A stretch of DNA of 64,000 nucleotides from Desulfofustis glycolicus DSM 9705 (GTDB taxonomy: Bacteria; Desulfobacterota; Desulfobulbia; Desulfobulbales; Desulfocapsaceae), in NCBI RefSeq assembly GCF_900130015.1, contig NZ_FQXS01000008.1, positions 113,432 to 177,431 on the forward strand, read 5' to 3'. The translations under genes and the position numbers were made by a program. Shown here piece by piece: positions 17,832 to 26,566 of the stretch. The first letter of the stretch is position 1; every line of letters begins with the position of its first letter. Below the pieces are notes generated by a model. It made no database searches. It was not told the DNA's origin and saw only the letters and a program-made list of their open reading frames with translations.

Positions 17832-18845
17832 ATGTCAGAAACCACCATCCTCCTCGATCACGGCAGCGGCGGACTGGCCAGCCAGCAATTGATCGGCGAG
17901 TTATTCCTCAAATATCTCGACAGCCCGATCCTCAGGGGCCTTGAAGACAGTGCCGTCATCGACAATCAGCCGGGAAAACTTGCCTTTACCACGGACAGCT
18001 ACGTTGTCGACCCGATTTTTTTCCCTGGCGGCGACATCGGCAAACTCGCCGTGCACGGAACAATCAACGACCTGGCCATGCGTGGCGCCAGGCCCCTTTG
18101 TCTCAGTCTCGGACTGATTCTCGAAGAAGGGCTGCCGCTCGCTGATCTCGAGCGGATCATCATCTCGATCAGCGAGGCTGCAAACGACTGCGGTGTTCCA
18201 ATCGTCACCGGTGATACCAAAGTTGTACCCCGCGGCAAGGCGGATAAAATCTTCATCAATACCTCCGGCATCGGCATTGTCCCGGAAAACGTTTGTCTCT
18301 CATCAAAGCAAGCTGCTACCGGTGATGCCGTGATTCTGTCCGGTACCATGGGCGATCATGGCATCACCATTATGACCCGGCGCGCCGGGATCTCCTTGCA
18401 GGGCGATTTGCAGAGCGACACCATGGCACTGCACCGCCTGGTCGCCGGTCTACTCGACCAATTTCCCGGCCGTATCCATGTCCTGCGGGATCCGACGAGG
18501 GGCGGCGTCGCCACTTCGCTCAACGAGATCGCCGCCAGCAGTGGTCGCTCTATCGTTCTTGATGAAGGATTGCTGCCGGTCAGACCCGAAGTACGCGCCG
18601 CCTGTGAGATTCTCGGCCTGGAAGCGCTCTATCTGGCCAACGAGGGCAAATGTCTGGCCGTCGTCGACCAGGGCAGTGCCGCAGATATCATCGCCGCACT
18701 GCACCGGATGCCGGAAGGCCGTGATGCTGCAATCATCGGCACAGTGGTTGACGGCACTGCCGGCAGAGTACTGATCAATACGCCGATCGGCGGTTCACGG
18801 GTCGTAACCCCGCTCCATGGCGAACCGCTCCCCCGCATCTGTTAA
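17832..18845 (+). CDS. hypE: Hydrogenase maturation protein HypE
   Basis: 337 residues of the PurM-like ATPase fold. The N-terminal LDHGSGGLASQQLI and DSAVID segments form the ATP site, and VTGDTKVVPRGKADKIFIN is a family signature. The chain ends LPRIC: the C-terminal cysteine is carbamoylated by HypF and dehydrated to the thiocyanate that donates CN- to iron. It sits between hypD and hyaD in the operon. Confidence 0.96.
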   Translation: MSETTILLDHGSGGLASQQLIGELFLKYLDSPILRGLEDSAVIDNQPGKLAFTTDSYVVDPIFFPGGDIGKLAVHGTINDLAMRGARPLCLSLGLILEEGLPLADLERIIISISEAANDCGVPIVTGDTKVVPRGKADKIFINTSGIGIVPENVCLSSKQAATGDAVILSGTMGDHGITIMTRRAGISLQGDLQSDTMALHRLVAGLLDQFPGRIHVLRDPTRGGVATSLNEIAASSGRSIVLDEGLLPVRPEVRAACEILGLEALYLANEGKCLAVVDQGSAADIIAALHRMPEGRDAAIIGTVVDGTAGRVLINTPIGGSRVVTPLHGEPLPRIC

Positions 18846-18860
18846 GCATAACGGACTTTT

Positions 18861-19370
18861 ATGAAATCAGAAGAAAAAATCGGTATCCTGGGCGTTGGCA
18901 ATACCATCGTCGGCGATGAAGGTTTCGGCGTTCACGCCGTTTCCTATCTCGACAGTAACTTTCTCTTTCCCGACAATGTGCGACTAATGGACGGCGGCAC
19001 CGCCGGCATTTTTCTGAGCCCGTTTCTCGAGGAATGCGACCGCGTCATCGTTATCGACGTCGTCGATGTCGACGCCGAACCGGGATCTCTCCATTATTAC
19101 AGCAGCGAGGATGTCAAGGCCGGCAAGATAAGCACCCGCATGTCTCCGCACCAGCTCGGCCTGCTCGAGGTTCTGGAAATCTGCAAACTCCGGGACGCGG
19201 CGCCGCAGCACCTGGAATTTTATTGCGTGGTCCCGAAAAGCCTCGAGGCATCGACCGAACTATCCGACGTTGTCGCCCCGAAAATCAAAGAGATTGCCAG
19301 ACTCGTGCTGGCGCGCCTGGAGGAACTCGGCATCCAGATCCGACAACGCTCTCCCGAGGAGATCGTCTGA
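18861..19370 (+). CDS. hyaD: Hydrogenase maturation protease (HyaD/HupD family)
   Basis: 169 residues. The N-terminus ILGVGNTIVGDEGFGVHAV carries the conserved G-x-GN-x-x-x-x-DE motif, whose acidic residue reads the nickel in the large subunit. DGGTAG and VIDVVDVDAEPGSL follow, and the SPHQLGLLEVL histidine is present. It cleaves the C-terminal tail of HyaB after the CxxC-x-x-H motif. It lies 15 bases after hypE and 3 bases before hypA. Confidence 0.94.
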   Translation: MKSEEKIGILGVGNTIVGDEGFGVHAVSYLDSNFLFPDNVRLMDGGTAGIFLSPFLEECDRVIVIDVVDVDAEPGSLHYYSSEDVKAGKISTRMSPHQLGLLEVLEICKLRDAAPQHLEFYCVVPKSLEASTELSDVVAPKIKEIARLVLARLEELGIQIRQRSPEEIV

Positions 19371-19373
19371 CCC

Positions 19374-19721
19374 ATGCACGAGATTTCCCTGGTTCAAAAC
19401 CTGCTGCAGCAATTGCGCGACATCGCTCGGGAAAACAACGCGTCCCGGGTACTGCGAGTGACGATGCTCATAGGACCGTTGTCCGGTGTCGTCGTCGATT
19501 CGTTCACCTTCGGCTTTGATATCCTGGCCCGGGAAGACGACCTTTTTCGGGACGCAACCCTCGACATAGTCGTGCCGTCTGCCATCTTTCGCTGCAGCAG
19601 CTGCGGCCATCAGGAAGAGACGGACGGAGAACGCCCCGAATGCTGCGCTGCCTGCGGCGACCGGATCATCATTGCCCACGGGGGGGACGACCTGATCCTG
19701 CAACAAGTCGAAATGGAATAG
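19374..19721 (+). CDS. hypA: Hydrogenase nickel-insertion protein HypA
   Basis: 115 residues. The N-terminal MHEISLVQNLL binds nickel through Met1 amine, His2 and Glu3. The C-terminal half has a four-cysteine zinc site (CSSCGHQ and CAACGDR). It works with HypB to deliver nickel to HyaB. Three bases separate it from hyaD, and 39 bases lie before hypB. Confidence 0.95.
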   Translation: MHEISLVQNLLQQLRDIARENNASRVLRVTMLIGPLSGVVVDSFTFGFDILAREDDLFRDATLDIVVPSAIFRCSSCGHQEETDGERPECCAACGDRIIIAHGGDDLILQQVEME

Positions 19722-19760
19722 CACTCAACCCCTGTCAACCACCACCACAAGGAATCTGCC

Positions 19761-20552
19761 ATGTGCGATGTATGCGGATGTCACAGCCACGGTCACGACC
19801 ATGGCCATGATCATGGTCACGGACACGGACACGATCACCAGCACGATCAGCCTGCCGGCAACGAGGCGCTGATCGTCGACATCAATCGTTCTCTGTTTGC
19901 CGCCAATGATGCAATGGCCCGCAGTAACCGGGAACACTTCGACGCCGACGGCGTTATAACGGTGAATCTGATTTCCAGTCCGGGATCGGGCAAGACCACC
20001 CTGCTTGAACACACGATCGACCGGCTCGGCAGTGAAATCGCCATCGGTGTCATCGAAGGTGATATCGAGACCGAGCGTGATGCTCAGCGAATCCGGGCCA
20101 AAGGCGTCCCGGCCATCCAGCTGACTACCGGCGGAGCCTGCCACCTGGACGCCTCGATGATCCACCGCGCCTATCACCAGCTGCAGAAAGAGGCGGGCGG
20201 GGATCGCCTCGATCTGGTGGTCATCGAAAATGTCGGCAACCTCGTCTGCCCGGCCACCTTCGATCTGGGAGAGCATCAGCGGATCGTGCTCGTTTCGGTA
20301 CCGGAAGGACCGGACAAACCGGCTAAATACCCGAAGGCGTTCACCAGTTCACAGGTCTTCCTGATCACCAAGACCGATCTGTTACCCTATTTTGACTTTC
20401 CGGTAGAAGAAGCGACCAGGGAAGCGCTCGTTCTCAACCCGGCCCTCAAGGTGATGGCGTTTTCCTCGACAACCGGTGAGGGCTTCGATGCCTGGCTCGA
20501 GCACCTCCGTCACCTGGTCAACCGGCGCCGAACCCAATCAGAGCGGGTATAG
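19761..20552 (+). CDS. hypB: Hydrogenase nickel-incorporation GTPase HypB
   Basis: 263 residues. It starts MCDVCGC and continues into a histidine/aspartate-rich stretch of about twenty residues with some eleven histidines, which can store nickel. The G domain follows: the P-loop SSPGSGKTTLLE near residue 75, IEGDIETERDAQRIRA (switch region), ENVGNLVCPATFDLGE (nickel-bridging cysteine and histidine) and TKTDLLPYFDF. It hydrolyses GTP to load nickel with HypA. The histidine tract is encoded by repeated CAY-GAY codons, so its length could vary between strains. Confidence 0.95.
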   Translation: MCDVCGCHSHGHDHGHDHGHGHGHDHQHDQPAGNEALIVDINRSLFAANDAMARSNREHFDADGVITVNLISSPGSGKTTLLEHTIDRLGSEIAIGVIEGDIETERDAQRIRAKGVPAIQLTTGGACHLDASMIHRAYHQLQKEAGGDRLDLVVIENVGNLVCPATFDLGEHQRIVLVSVPEGPDKPAKYPKAFTSSQVFLITKTDLLPYFDFPVEEATREALVLNPALKVMAFSSTTGEGFDAWLEHLRHLVNRRRTQSERV

Positions 20553-20586
20553 CGCTGTTTCTCCGCTTCTCAACACAGGAACCGTC

Positions 20587-20979
20587 ATGATCAGAGACCT
20601 CGCTCTGGCGGGAAAAGCAGCATGTTCAGCCGCCGACCAGGAAACGCTGGTGCCACTTGTTCTCAAACTCAAGGAACTCGGCCAGATCGCCCAAAAAAAC
20701 GGTCTGCTGGCGCTGGAATCGGAACTGCCGGACATCGAAGACCGCTTTCTGCGTCTCGGCCTGCAACTCATCATTGATCGGACCGAGCCGAACAATGTCA
20801 AGGATATCCTTGATTCAGACATCTATTACAACGAATCGAACGGCAGAGAATTGATGAGCAAGATCATCATAAGGGAAGGATTGCTCCGTATCCAGGCTGG
20901 CGATACGCCGCGCAATATCCTGATCTGCACCTCGGTCTTTCTCGGTAAAATCGATTCCTCCTCGTTCGTCTCGATCTGA
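20587..20979 (+). CDS. Soluble MotA-cytoplasmic-domain-like protein lacking channel helices
   Basis: 130 residues without any membrane segment. Residues 24-82 (GLLALESELPDIEDRFLRLGLQ and the following IDRTEP...VKDILDSDI) look like the cytoplasmic loop of flagellar stator MotA. Residues 86-111 (SKIIIREGLLRIQAGDTPRNI) look like its post-TM4 tail. The segment that would hold TM3 and TM4 is missing, so the two cytoplasmic pieces are joined directly. It starts 34 bases after hypB and is the last gene of the hydrogenase run. Function is unknown. This is motif recognition by eye and should be tested by profile search. Confidence 0.55.
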   Translation: MIRDLALAGKAACSAADQETLVPLVLKLKELGQIAQKNGLLALESELPDIEDRFLRLGLQLIIDRTEPNNVKDILDSDIYYNESNGRELMSKIIIREGLLRIQAGDTPRNILICTSVFLGKIDSSSFVSI

Positions 20980-21078
20980 TTCCATGACTCAAGGCCGCAA
21001 TGAACACTCAAAGACCAGTAGAGCCGGTCTTCTGTGCTGCAAACTGTGCAACCATCATTACTACCTGGCTCCGCTGCT

Positions 21079-21570
21079 ATGGTCCTGATCATCATGGGTG
21101 TGTCGGGCTGCGGCAAGACCACCATCGGTCGGCTGCTGGCCGAAAAGCGAGGTGCCGCGTTCTATGATGCCGACGATTTTCATCCCGAAGGCAATCGGCA
21201 GAAGATGAAAAGCGGCAAGCCGCTGACGGATGAAGATCGGCTACCCTGGCTGCAGCGGTTGCACGCTCTGATTGACGAGGCAATTCTCCAGGATCGCAGC
21301 GTCGTCCTAGCCTGTTCGGCCCTCAAGGAGCGCTATCGAAAGATTCTTCGCGGACCGCATGACAGTCAGGTCATGTTCGTCCATCTCGCCGGCCCATACG
21401 ACGTTGTTGCCCGACGGATGCAAACCCGAACCGGCCACTATATGCCCCCGGCCCTGCTGGCAAGCCAGTTCAGCGCACTCGAACCTCCGATCGATGCGAT
21501 CACCGTTTCCATCGAACAAACGCAAGACGAGATCGTCGCCGCCATCGACCGGCACCTGCCGCCGGTATGA
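21079..21570 (+). CDS. gntK: Gluconokinase
   Basis: 163 residues, the usual length of the small gluconokinase family. The P-loop is IMGVSGCGKTTIGRLLA (residues 4-20). The gluconate-site signature YDADDFHP comes next, then KMKSGKPLTDEDRLPWL and VLACSALKERYR. It phosphorylates D-gluconate to 6-phosphogluconate in the cytoplasm. The ATG at 21079 is chosen because the fold starts immediately. The reading frame extends 15 codons upstream without family similarity. It sits between the hydrogenase operon and a sugar-acid catabolic cluster, so it probably belongs functionally to the latter. Confidence 0.9.
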   Translation: MVLIIMGVSGCGKTTIGRLLAEKRGAAFYDADDFHPEGNRQKMKSGKPLTDEDRLPWLQRLHALIDEAILQDRSVVLACSALKERYRKILRGPHDSQVMFVHLAGPYDVVARRMQTRTGHYMPPALLASQFSALEPPIDAITVSIEQTQDEIVAAIDRHLPPV

Positions 21571-21806
21571 ACACCCCCTGAAGCCCCCTGCTGGCGCTCG
21601 GACAAACAACTGTCTCAAACACCTTTTTTGCTGCACAATTGCAAAAAATTCAATACAATAATGTCGATGCAATGAGGCTCTCGGAAGACCGGACCAACCC
21701 TCGTTTTCCTAACTCTACGGTTCATTGTCAACGCTCACCATGAAGCTCCGAGCACCTGTGCATGTGGGCCGATTGGTTCGCTTTTTCTCTCAACGGGGTT
21801 TTTCTT

Positions 21807-22448
21807 ATGAACGATACGCAGATGATTCAAGAACTGATCGATTACAGCCGTTTGCTCTTCGAGCGCAAACTGATCCACGCTTCGGGCGGCAACACCAGTG
21901 TCCGCCGCGGCAATACCGTCTGGATCAGCCGGACGGGAGCAGAACTGGGCGCCTTGACCGAGGATTTGGTGGTCACCGTCGATCTTGACGGTACCGTTAT
22001 CAACGGCAGCGCCCCGTCAAAGGAAATGGGCATGCACCTGGCCATGTACCGGGCGCGCCCGGACGCAGGCGCCGTCATTCACGCCCACCCCACCTTCTCG
22101 ATCGCTTATTCAACCAAGATCAAGGATGCCACTCACGATGCCGTGCCGCCCTTTACTGCGGCATTTTACGTCCGGGCCGGCCGGGTACCGATGATACCCT
22201 ATCACCCCTCCGGAGCCATGAGTCTCCATGAGGCCGTGGTCGACCTGGCTCCCCACTACCATGCCCTGCTGCTTCGCCAGCACGGACTGCTGGTGGCTGG
22301 CACTACCATGGCCGCAACGCTCGGTATCGTCGAAGAGATCGAACAATGTTGCCAGATAGCGGTACTGGTTAACGGTTCGGGCGAGGCCCTGAACTCGGCC
22401 CAATGTCTGGCCATCGATCAGGCCATGGACCGCTCGTGGCAGGATTGA
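21807..22448 (+). CDS. Class II aldolase, OtnC-like 3-oxo-tetronate 4-phosphate decarboxylase
   Basis: 213 residues of the class II aldolase/adducin fold. It shows HASGGNTSVRRG near residue 25, the zinc-binding HAHP near residue 93 and a later histidine in LLLRQHGLLVAG. The gene starts 19 bases before an OtnK-like kinase, the classic OtnK-OtnC pairing in which the kinase makes 3-oxo-tetronate 4-phosphate and this enzyme decarboxylates it to dihydroxyacetone phosphate. An L-fuculose-phosphate-type aldolase is the alternative. The ATG at 21807 is favoured because family similarity begins there. Confidence 0.8.
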   Translation: MNDTQMIQELIDYSRLLFERKLIHASGGNTSVRRGNTVWISRTGAELGALTEDLVVTVDLDGTVINGSAPSKEMGMHLAMYRARPDAGAVIHAHPTFSIAYSTKIKDATHDAVPPFTAAFYVRAGRVPMIPYHPSGAMSLHEAVVDLAPHYHALLLRQHGLLVAGTTMAATLGIVEEIEQCCQIAVLVNGSGEALNSAQCLAIDQAMDRSWQD

Positions 22449-22467
22449 TACCCCAAAGGGGCACACC

Positions 22468-23847
22468 ATGAATGAACTGCTGCTCGCCTTCTACGGCGAC
22501 GACTTTACCGGATCGGCCGACGCGATGGAGGCCTTGACGCTTAGCGGGGTGAGCACGGCCCTCTTTCTCGGTCGTCCGGATCCAAACAAATTGCCGGAGC
22601 GGTTGAGCGGCATCCAAGCGATCGGCATATCGGGGATCAGCAGGAGCATGACGCCGACGCAGATGGACGAAGAGTTGCCGCAACAATTCGCATTGCTCAA
22701 CAATCTCGGAGCCCCGATTTTTCATTACAAGGTCTGCGCCACCTTTGATTCTTCGCCGACAGTCGGCAATATCGGTCACGCTGCGGAAATAGCCTTTCGC
22801 TTGATCGATCCGACGCTGGCCATCATCGCCCAAGGAGTCCCGGTTCTCGGCCGTTACGTGGTCTTCGGCAATCATTTCACCACCTACGGCGATGAAACGT
22901 ACCGCTTGGACCGCCACCCGATGATGAGCCGGCACCCGATCACCCCGATGGACGAGGGCGATTTGGGGCTTCACTTTGCCAGGCAATCGAACCGGAAGGT
23001 GAAGCTGGTAAACCTGCTGCACCTCGACGAGCCGTTTCCCACCCTGTCGAGCCGTGTCGATCGTGCCCTCGCCGAGGGCAACGAGATACTCCTGTTCGAT
23101 ACGCTGGAAAATCGTCATCTGCAGACGATCGGTCGTCTTGTCGCCGAAAAGTCCCGCCTCGGCAGGGTCTTTGCCATCGGATCATCGGGCTTTGAATATG
23201 CGATGGCCATGCATTGGCAGGCTACCGGCACAATTACCAAGCCGGCGCCGATTCCACCGGTGGGTCCCGTCGATCGGCTCATCGTCGTGTCCGGCAGCGC
23301 CGCGGCCAAGACCGCGGAACAAATCGAATACGCCCTCGCCCACGGTTTTAGCGGCATCAGACTCGATTCGGCCCTGCTGGTGGACGACAGCACGGCCGCC
23401 GGAGAGCGAACCCGCGTCGTTCAAGAAGGTATCAATGCCATCACGGCGGGGAGCAGTATTGTCCTCTATTCCACCATCGGTCCAGACGATCCCGCTATCG
23501 CCGCGACCAGGACCCGACTGCATGAACTTGGCATCGATACGGATGAAGCAGGGCAGCGACTGGGACGACAACAGGGGCTCATCCTGCGGGCACTGCTCGA
23601 TGCCACCGGACTCAAACGGGTCTGCGTCGCCGGCGGCGACACCTGCAGCTATACCCTTCGCCAGCTCGATATCCACTCGCTGGAGTTGCTCATGCCGATT
23701 ACCCCGGCCGCCCCGCTCTGCCGTGCCTTTTCCGATCACCCGGCCTTCGACGGCCTACAGGTCGCATCGAAGGGTGGGCAGATCGGTGCCCCAGGCTATT
23801 TTCTCGAGGTGCTGGCCGGCAAACGGGAAAGCGTGCCGCTCAGGTAA
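22468..23847 (+). CDS. Four-carbon acid sugar kinase (OtnK/DUF1537 family)
   Basis: 459 residues with the N-terminal motif AFYGDDFTGSADAMEAL of the four-carbon acid sugar kinase family. A C-terminal nucleotide-binding half contains VVSGSAAAKTAEQI, CVAGGDTCSYTLRQL and FDGLQVASKGGQIG. It phosphorylates 3-oxo-tetronate or a similar acid at O4. AAAGGGGCACACC precedes the ATG. It forms a two-gene unit with the OtnC-like aldolase and converges on the GntR gene 23 bases downstream. The exact substrate stereochemistry is not readable from sequence. Confidence 0.87.
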   Translation: MNELLLAFYGDDFTGSADAMEALTLSGVSTALFLGRPDPNKLPERLSGIQAIGISGISRSMTPTQMDEELPQQFALLNNLGAPIFHYKVCATFDSSPTVGNIGHAAEIAFRLIDPTLAIIAQGVPVLGRYVVFGNHFTTYGDETYRLDRHPMMSRHPITPMDEGDLGLHFARQSNRKVKLVNLLHLDEPFPTLSSRVDRALAEGNEILLFDTLENRHLQTIGRLVAEKSRLGRVFAIGSSGFEYAMAMHWQATGTITKPAPIPPVGPVDRLIVVSGSAAAKTAEQIEYALAHGFSGIRLDSALLVDDSTAAGERTRVVQEGINAITAGSSIVLYSTIGPDDPAIAATRTRLHELGIDTDEAGQRLGRQQGLILRALLDATGLKRVCVAGGDTCSYTLRQLDIHSLELLMPITPAAPLCRAFSDHPAFDGLQVASKGGQIGAPGYFLEVLAGKRESVPLR

Positions 23848-23870
23848 GGTTGGGCTGAAACTGCGCCGGG

Positions 23871-24638
23871 TTACCGCAACCGTTCGGGAAGATCCGTGTC
23901 CTGCTGGATCTTGATGATATTATCAATGGTGTTCTGGATATGCTCCCGGAGGATCTCGACCGTGCCCTCCCTGTCTCCGGCGGCAATGACATCGACGATC
24001 CGGCGGTGATATTTGCGGCCGGTCTGGTTGCCGAGTGCAATGACCACGTTTTCCATGGATGTACGAAACAGCTCGTTGAGAATTTTATTGACTTTGATAA
24101 CCAACGAATTGCCCGATATTTCGCAGAGCTTTCGGTGAAAGCCGAGATCAAGTTCGGTAATCCTGGCAATCTCCTCCTCCGCCGTTCCCTCGAGTTCCTC
24201 AACGTTTTGCAGCAGCCATTTGACATCCTCTCCGGAAAGATTCTGGAAAACAAGCGGAACGATACCCACTTCGAGAATCTTCCTGAACTCCAGCACCTCC
24301 AGGATACTCCCTTTATCCAGGCCGATAATGGGCACGAGCATGTTCATGTTCATGTCCACCGAGACATCGACGACAAAAGTCCCCTCTCCCTGCCGCGGAA
24401 TAAGGAATCCCTGGGCTATCAAGGAATTGAGTGCAGTCCGTACGGAAATTCTGCTGACTCCCATCAATCGGCACAACTCCGTCTCCGACGGGATCTTCTC
24501 CCCGGCCCGCCAGTGCCCCTCCAGCAAGATGGCACGCAATTGCTCATAGACCTGGGTATGGACCTTTTCCGTCTTGATGGTCTTGATCAGCTGTTTGTCC
24601 ACCAGGTTCTTAGCAACGACCAAAATTTCTCCCCTCAA
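23871..24638 (-). CDS. GntR-family (FCD) transcriptional regulator
   Basis: 255 residues. A winged helix-turn-helix lies at about 28-95 (VYEQLRAILLEGHWRAGEKIPSETELCRLMGVSRISVRTALNSL in pieces), with FVVD closing the wing. An all-helical FCD ligand domain follows, where RITELDLGFHRKLCEISGN and HRRIVDVIAAGDREGT supply the metal/carboxylate-binding histidines. Family members sense sugar acids. Its start overlaps the SDR stop by four bases (ATGA). It probably represses the TRAP operon, since palindromic GntR-type sites overlap that promoter at 28494-28524. Confidence 0.9.
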   Translation of the reverse strand: MRGEILVVAKNLVDKQLIKTIKTEKVHTQVYEQLRAILLEGHWRAGEKIPSETELCRLMGVSRISVRTALNSLIAQGFLIPRQGEGTFVVDVSVDMNMNMLVPIIGLDKGSILEVLEFRKILEVGIVPLVFQNLSGEDVKWLLQNVEELEGTAEEEIARITELDLGFHRKLCEISGNSLVIKVNKILNELFRTSMENVVIALGNQTGRKYHRRIVDVIAAGDREGTVEILREHIQNTIDNIIKIQQDTDLPERLR

Positions 24639-25387
24639 TAGGCGGTCACGCCGCCATCTACCGGCAATGCGACGCCATTGATAAAACTTCCGGCGTCCGA
24701 TGCAAGGTACACGGCTGCCTCAGCGATATCCTCAAGACTGGCCATCCTCCCCAACGGCACTTCGCCCAACCGCTCCTGGCGACGCTGCGGATCCTTGAGC
24801 ATTTCACGGACAAGCGGCGTATCGGCAGTGCTCGGACAGATGGCGTTGCAGCGGATATTGAACGAGCCGTAGCGTGAAGCGATCGACCGGGTTAGCAGGG
24901 TAATGGCCCCTTTGGCGGTGGTATATGCTTCCGGGGTGTACTTGTGCCCGATCAGACCGCAGACCGACGACATATTGATGATCGAACCACCGCCGAGCTT
25001 CTTCATGATCGGCAGCACGTATTTGATACCGAGAAACACTCCTTTGATGTTGACGTTGTACATCATGTCGAGTTCCTCGCCGCTCATCTCTTCGATCACT
25101 TTGCGGATATTGATGCCGGCGTTGTTGACCAGGATATCGACGCCTCCACACTCCGTCTCCATGCGGCGCATCGCCTCCCGCCAAGCGGCCTCGCTGCTGA
25201 CGTCGAGTTCGACAAACTTGCCGCTGCCGCCTTGGGCGGCCAGCTGGCGCACAGCCTCGTCGCCCTGGTCTTTCTTGACGTCAGCGACATAAACGACAGC
25301 TCCCTCACGGCAGAACAATCCGGCAATGGCCAGACCGATCCCCTGAGCCCCACCGGTGATCAAGGCCCGCTTGTTTGCAAGTCTCAT
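24635..25387 (-). CDS. Short-chain dehydrogenase/reductase (sugar-acid type)
   Basis: 250 residues, a classical SDR. It has the TGGAQGIG cofactor loop (residues 11-18), an acidic residue after the second strand (VADV) suggesting NAD+, NNAG near residue 90, catalytic serine in NMSSVCG and YTTAK (Tyr-x-x-x-Lys) near residue 155, and a PVDGG tail. In this cluster it would oxidise a C4 sugar acid to the 3-oxo acid used by the OtnK-like kinase, taking the place of the unrelated LtnD/DenD dehydrogenases of known pathways. It lies between dctP and gntR and overlaps the latter. Confidence 0.88.
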   Translation of the reverse strand: MRLANKRALITGGAQGIGLAIAGLFCREGAVVYVADVKKDQGDEAVRQLAAQGGSGKFVELDVSSEAAWREAMRRMETECGGVDILVNNAGINIRKVIEEMSGEELDMMYNVNIKGVFLGIKYVLPIMKKLGGGSIINMSSVCGLIGHKYTPEAYTTAKGAITLLTRSIASRYGSFNIRCNAICPSTADTPLVREMLKDPQRRQERLGEVPLGRMASLEDIAEAAVYLASDAGSFINGVALPVDGGVTAY

Positions 25388-25404
25388 TTCTATTGAACCT
25401 CTGC

Positions 25405-25437
25405 CCTCCGGCCTGCTTCACGGGAACAGGCCGGAGG
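25405..25437 (-). promoter_or_regulatory. Strong intercistronic hairpin between dctP and the SDR gene
   Basis: A perfect 11-bp stem (CCTCCGGCCTG with CAGGCCGGAGG) around an 11-base loop, lying 17 bases past the dctP stop (25458 being the last base of the gene) and 17 bases before the SDR start. No T-tract follows, so it more likely protects the dctP message or reduces downstream transcription than acts as a full terminator. Confidence 0.6.
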
Positions 25438-25457
25438 ATCTATGTGGTCTGTGGTTA

Positions 25458-26471
25458 TCAGTTTGCGGCGGCGGCAGCGGCCTGGACTTTCTGGATCAAA
25501 TCTTTTCCAATCTTATCGGCAAACTCGTCGTAAACGGGTTGTACCGCGTCCTGAAAGGCCTTGATCTGCTCCGGGGTCAACTCGGTAACCGTCATGCCGT
25601 TCTTTCTCAACTCGGCCACGTAATCCGAGTTCATCTGGCGGTTGACCTGCCGCTGATAGAGCGCCGATTCATAGGCAGCATCGAGCAGGAGCTGTTGATC
25701 TTCGGGGCTGAACGAATCGAACAGCTTCTTGTTCATCAGCAGAATGTGCGGCCCGTAGACGTGACCGGTCAGCGAGGTGTAGCCTTGAACTTCATAAAAT
25801 TTCTGGAGATAAATGGTCGGAATCGGATTTTCCTGGCCGTCGATGGTTTTCTGTTGCATTGCGGTGAACACCTCGCTGAATGGCATCGGCGTCGGATTGG
25901 CGCCGAGTGCTTTCCAGGCGGCAAGGTGAATCGGGTTTTCCATGGTCCTGATCTTCAACCCTTTCAAGTCGGCGGGGCTGGTGACCTCGCGGGCGCTGTT
26001 GGTCAATTGACGAAAACCGTTCTCATAATAAGCGAGCAACTTGAGTCCCTTGCCCTCAAGCTTGGCGGCCAACTCTTTGCCGACCTCACCGTCGAGCACT
26101 GCATCGGCTGCTTTTTCACTCGGAAAGATAAAGGGCAGATCCAGCACCATAAAGTCCGGGACCAGGCCGACCAGCGGAGAGGCCGAGGTACAGACCATTT
26201 CCAGGCTGCCCATCTGGGTCGACTCGGTGGCACGAACATCATCGCCAAGCTGGGCGTTGGCATACACCTGCACCTCGAAGGCCCCGGGTTTTTTCTCGTT
26301 GAGGATCTCACCGAACTTGACACTGGCCAGATAGGACGGGTGTTTCTCGTTGACACCATTGGAAATCTTGAGCAGCACCGGTTTATCTGCTGCAGCCGCA
26401 CTGCCGGAAAATACCGGCATCATCGCCAGGGCCATTGCCAGCCCCATGGCCAGAACTCCTCTCTTCTTCAT
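25458..26471 (-). CDS. dctP: TRAP transporter solute-binding protein (DctP family)
   Basis: 337 residues with a signal peptide (MKKRGVLAMGLAMALAMM...GSAAAA) and the DctP/TAXI-type two-lobe fold. LKGLKIRTMENPIHLAAWKALGANPTPMPFSEVFTAMQQKTIDGQENP, in pieces, is the family signature, and its arginine holds the substrate carboxylate. It works in the periplasm and delivers a carboxylic acid to DctQM. The context points to a four-carbon sugar acid such as threonate, erythronate or a close relative. AGAGGAGGCAGTT precedes the ATG. Transcription comes from the dctQ promoter. Confidence 0.93.
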   Translation of the reverse strand: MKKRGVLAMGLAMALAMMPVFSGSAAAADKPVLLKISNGVNEKHPSYLASVKFGEILNEKKPGAFEVQVYANAQLGDDVRATESTQMGSLEMVCTSASPLVGLVPDFMVLDLPFIFPSEKAADAVLDGEVGKELAAKLEGKGLKLLAYYENGFRQLTNSAREVTSPADLKGLKIRTMENPIHLAAWKALGANPTPMPFSEVFTAMQQKTIDGQENPIPTIYLQKFYEVQGYTSLTGHVYGPHILLMNKKLFDSFSPEDQQLLLDAAYESALYQRQVNRQMNSDYVAELRKNGMTVTELTPEQIKAFQDAVQPVYDEFADKIGKDLIQKVQAAAAAAN

Positions 26472-26566
26472 AACTGCCTCCTCTGGTAGTCCCTTACGGG
26501 GATTCGCTCTACTGCACCATCGAGGTCATCCGCAATGGTACGGAAATATCGACAAGGTGACCGTGA

